Origin: Pterobdella sp. o SKG-2022
Lineage: Eukaryota; Annelida; Clitellata; Hirudinida; Piscicolidae
NCBI GenBank assembly: GCA_964035795.1
Contig: OZ038320.1
Coordinates: 19,052,589 to 19,116,588 of the forward strand
Direction of reading: 5' to 3'
Length of the DNA: 64,000 bases
Shown here: positions 59,801 to 64,000 of the stretch, one piece after another
How the letters are laid out: each line of letters opens with the position of its first letter
Numbering within the stretch: the first letter of the stretch is position 1
Notes under the pieces: model-generated
What the model was told of the DNA's origin: nothing
The model's database searches: none
Seen by the model: only the letters and a program-made list of their open reading frames with translations
Translations under genes and position numbers: made by a program

Positions 59801-62800
59801 AAGAGCAAAACCTTGCTTTTGATAGCTGCAATGTCGAAGGATTTTGCATTTACTTTTTATTTAGCAAGCCAACAGTTTTCCGGAGTCCTTCATTATTAAG
59901 TGACTGGTATTCCACTATTTTTTTCTGCTTCATCACTCGAGTAATCTTTTAATCTCTCCATATAGCTTTTTATACTTATATAAATGTATGTAAGCATTAT
60001 ATTTTCAAAAAAAATATTTATCCATTGAAAAATTTTTCAATGCAGATTATCCTGTGCAAGAGAATGTTAACACGCAAACATTCACAAATACAATAAGTAC
60101 AACATATCCAACAAATTTTTATACTTAAGAAAAAAGTATGAATTTACGATAATTTGAGCAAAATAAATATTTATTACAACCTGCTTAGTTCTAATGATAC
60201 GACTAAAAATGTAAATTGAAGATATCTAAAGAAATCATTACCACGCTCTGATGCTATTTCATTTGGTCAATATGAATTTATGAAATTTAAATTATTGAAA
60301 TTAATTTTCAAGTTAAGAATATTTTATGCTTCAAGTTCTGGTTGCTTTTAGAGACGTTAGTGGCGATTGCGGAGGTAATACAATTAATGGTGCCATCAAT
60401 CATCCAAGCACACTTCTAACTTAATATAATATTTATAGCTTTAATATGATTAATTAAACTTCATTATGAAAACAAATCTCGATATTAATATATTTTATTT
60501 AACACTCTTTTGTCAAAAGTTGGTTTTGACTTGGAGCAGTATAAGGCAAATTTTTTTCCCTTTATTTGTAGCTGTATTATCAACTGGAAACTTAAATTTT
60601 ATCAAGTTTCATATTATGCCTTTAAAATTCAAAATCAAAATTGAAAAACTAAAGAAAAAGTTATCTTGAATATGACCTTCAGTATTTCTTAAATAATTCA
60701 AAACTACTCATTTTGAATTAATAAAAAATCTACTTTTTCAAATAAATTCATTTCATTTATCAGTTAAAAATTTAATGCAAAATTTATTTAGAATTTTTTT
60801 TACATTCAAAGTTATTTTTCAATGTTTTCAATCATTTTGACACAAAAGTTTCGTTAACGTCAACAACTTTGAGGCTTTCTCTTATAGAAAAACTTGATTT
60901 TACAAATAAAGTTTTTAAAAAAGTTTCAAAAAAAACAGAATTAATATCATTGAACAATAATTATGAAAATCCATTTGAAAGTATAACCAGCTTGCACACA
61001 ATATCATACTGCGTCTTAACACCAAAGTTACGGCCAAGTTACAAGTGTTACTGGCTTAATGTTCTAGTTTTAAAACGCATCAATATTACAAAGCTTTGGA
61101 TTGATAACGTTTTAAAAAAATTTCAAAGATCCTGGTTTTACGGATATTCTCTTGCTCATATTTCACACAGGGTTTCTGTTTGATACGTATCGATAAAAAA
61201 TTGCTGAAACTTTTTCTAACCTGAAATATGGGAATCAAAGCTCGAAGGTGGCTTCAAAAAATACATTTCAAAGTTTTTTTATTTCAGTCTGGAATCTTCC
61301 AATTTCAATAAAAAATCAAAATAATATAATTTTTCGTTCATCTAGCTTTTCAACGCTTTTTAAAAAAATAATTTAATTTTTTTGTGAAATTTTATATGGG
61401 AGTTTTTTCAAAAAATTAAAAATAATTATAAAATGTTCCATCAAGCAACGTGAATTGATAGGTTAAAAAAAAGATAATACAAAGCCAGGAAAAAGCATTG
61501 GGTATGAAAATGAAAAAAAATATCAAATGTAATAGAAAGAAAGATGCAAGAAGATTGAATGGAGAAAGTGAAGGAGAATTTATAAGAGGTGAGTATAAGA
61601 TTATCTCTCTGAACTGATCCCGAGGGGAGATGAAATGTTAAAACCAGCATGACTGAATCCGGCAAATGTGGGGTGTAAATATCAAAGAAGAAAAACGAAA
61701 TAATCTCTCTTTTTACACATTTCCTGATAAAATCAAATAAGAGATACAGTAAAAATATCAATGGATTAGTAAGAACACTATGATTCATAAGTTCTCTCAA
61801 TTGAAAAATATTTGAAGTTATTAAATTGGTCGGATGGTGATGATTTTACCTGCCCCTTGAATTGGAAAGCATCATACACAATCATTTGATTATTAAACGC
61901 AATTGAAAAATTGATTATATATAACAACTCAAAAAGTGTCAAAGTATTTTTGAATTAAAAATTCAAAAGTTTATTAAAAATAAAAAATAAAATGACTAAG
62001 TTTAAGCGTAAAACACTGTCAGTTTAGAAGTGATAATTTTTGTACAATTTGCTTAGTTGATACAAGGTAACGTTGTTTTGCAAGCCTCGCTTTTGTGTCA
62101 GAATCATTTTAATGCATATTTTTGAAACCCCCAAAAACGACCTTGTAAACAAAATAAAGAAACAACCGCAAAAATAAATAACTTTTTTTTATTAATTTGA
62201 TGTTAAAAGAATCAAAATTATGATGAAAGATTAAAAAGAAAATTAAATAAACTCCTTGAAATTGACGCCATTGATCATTTATTCATGATGAAGTTAAAGT
62301 TTTAATCTTCTCAGGCTGCTTTATGAAGTTTATCCTTCACAATTTTAGTACATTTTCTTTAGCATTTTCTTTCTAAATAAGTATCTAATCTTATTTAAGT
62401 TTCAAATTTATATTTATTTCTAAATGAGAAGGAAAGTTATTTCAAATAAAGTATATTCTTAGTAAAAAATTAATATTCGAATTCCACATAATTTCATAAT
62501 TATAAAGCTATCATAAACGTTTTAAAATAAACTCAAACTATAAATTTACCGTTAAAGAGTAATAAACTTGAATATTTTTAACTTAATTATCAAGTTCTTT
62601 TCACCAAAGATCCAAATTTAAACATAATTAACTAAATAAAAAACTCGAAGATGTACTGGAAAATTTCTGAATAATACAATGCAAAAGTATTGCTAATTCT
62701 AGAAAAAATAGAATGGAAGTGAAATTCTTCAAATAGAAAGAAGACTCGAATTAGTTCATAGCATCCATCATTCTTCAACGTAGAATATTTTCAAAAAGAT

Positions 62801-64000
62801 TGGAAAATGATTTTTTATTGAGTGGTAACCTTATGAACCTGATGGATCAATTATTATTATTATGATAGTCACAAGTTTTATAATTTTAATGATTTTTCTA
62901 TGCATTCGAAGCGAGAAAAAGTTGATGGTGATGTTGATGCTGATAAAGTTTTTATTTATAGGCTGTAATGAATATAAGTAGCCTCCGAAGCTGCAAAGAT
63001 TACTCTCAGCAAATTTTTAAATTTGATTGAATATAAAAATACTCAATTCAAATTACTAAGTTAAATTTCCATCAATAAATCAAACTTCAAGATAGTTTAG
63101 ATAAATTTTTGTGGGAAGTTCGTGTTAAAAGTAAAAAATAGTGAGAAAATCTCATAAAATTATTTTGCACACAAAATTTTTCGAATTCAAAAAAAGTCCA
63201 TTAAGCTTTTAAGTAATCACTACTTATGTTTCAAAAAGATTTAATTATTACTTTAACGACGAAGCTAAAAATCTACTGAAAAAAAGCGTTAAATAAGATT
63301 TTCTTTCATCAAAGCCTTTTATTGTTCCTGCCAATCGTATTAACTTTTCTATGTATAGAAAGATACCCAAAAATCATATAATATTCAATAGTCGACATAG
63401 GAAAACTGAATTTTTTGAATTGAAGGTTGTACATTCAAAAAATAGTTTAAAAATAATTTTCTCTATCCCAATAAAACCTCTCACAAAACAGAATTTAAAA
63501 AAATTTGATAATAAAATTTTCGAATTCATATTCGAGGCTGGAAGTAAGTTATTTTGAGTATGCGCATGTTCAATCAGCATTTTCGTGCCATCTCTCAAAA
63601 GCTTTCCCACACTCGCAATGGAAAGAAATAAAATTTCATTTCTCATTAATTTAAAAAGCTAATTCAACAATGAAATTTTGGTGAAAACTGAAGTGTTTAA
63701 AGTTTTGAAATTCATTATAAATCACCATTATTCACCTTTAAACATTATGATAAACTCTTTAAAAAACTTGAATTTCGTGAAATTTCACATTTATTTATAA
63801 AATTTCCCGAATGTTGTAATATTATGAGTTTTGTTATGTACCACTCTAATGCCATACAAAACCTCACGGGCTTCAGAAAAGTAAATAGAATAAACTTTTA
63901 CGAGAATAAAGTTGTAGACCTAACACAAAAAACGATTAAAGTAAACATTCACACGTGCAGCATCAATGGTGACTCGTCAAAAAATGCATTCAACAAATTT
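56821..64000. other. AT-rich region without a recognisable gene
   Basis: Seven kilobases of A/T-rich sequence with no family motif on either strand. The longest frame (61441-61800, minus, 119 codons) is Phe/Leu-rich with no domain I know. GC-richer patches at about 57640, 58140-58190, 59600-59680, 60350-60410 and 61610-61670 have no supporting splice structure that I can read. Confidence 0.5.

Noticed and set aside
61441..61800. 119-codon minus-strand reading frame
   Set aside because: Very Phe/Leu-rich, no known domain, no splice or promoter context. Composition alone can explain the length.
1..64000. CRISPR arrays, bacterial operons or an organelle genome
   Set aside because: The split genes, GT-AG introns, polyadenylation signals and animal-specific families show nuclear DNA of an animal. 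No regularly spaced repeats were seen.

Overview
This is a eukaryotic, almost certainly metazoan window. It is strongly AT-rich (roughly three quarters A+T by eye, not computed), with short exons, GT-AG introns and decayed transposable elements. Six genes can be named or described with confidence, and a seventh is clearly a gene but of unknown family. An animal is indicated by a mitoguardin (MIGA), a PWWP+IBD LEDGF/HDGFL2-type protein, a non-muscle/smooth myosin regulatory light chain, a RAB20-like GTPase, MPDU1 and a lectin-CUB-Sushi membrane receptor. The composition and the LINE, Penelope and SINE debris fit an AT-rich invertebrate such as a cnidarian, but the sequence does not settle the phylum.

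Layout. 1-5.2 kb: no gene I can support. 5.2-8.1 kb (-): one long exon encoding a Lys/Asn-rich secreted or membrane protein whose Ig domain is split by an insertion of about 330 residues. 12.2-13.6 kb (+): MPDU1, complete in six exons. 14.2-24.3 kb (-): a SUEL-lectin/CUB/Sushi/TM receptor lacking its first exon. 24.3-29.3 kb: intergenic, with one decayed reading frame. 29.4-34.1 kb (+): LEDGF/HDGFL2-like gene in twelve exons. 34.3-34.7 kb (-): small secreted, probably GPI-anchored protein with a TATA box. 35.3-36.9 kb: decayed Penelope-like element between direct repeats of about 280 bp. 38.6-40.3 kb (+): myosin regulatory light chain. 42.8-44.6 kb (-): RAB20-like GTPase with altered G3 and G4 motifs. 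45.1-52.8 kb (+): mitoguardin in twelve exons, with a SINE and a LINE fragment in its introns. 54.0-56.6 kb (+): 5'-truncated LINE. 56.6-64 kb: nothing I can call.

The genes do not form one pathway. MPDU1/receptor and LEDGF/GPI-protein are convergent pairs whose predicted polyadenylation signals overlap, and RAB20/mitoguardin are head-to-head with about 0.5 kb between them. Exon boundaries were worked out by hand from splice sites, phase and family similarity. The arithmetic is in frame across all twelve mitoguardin exons, six MPDU1 exons and four myosin exons. No database search was run.
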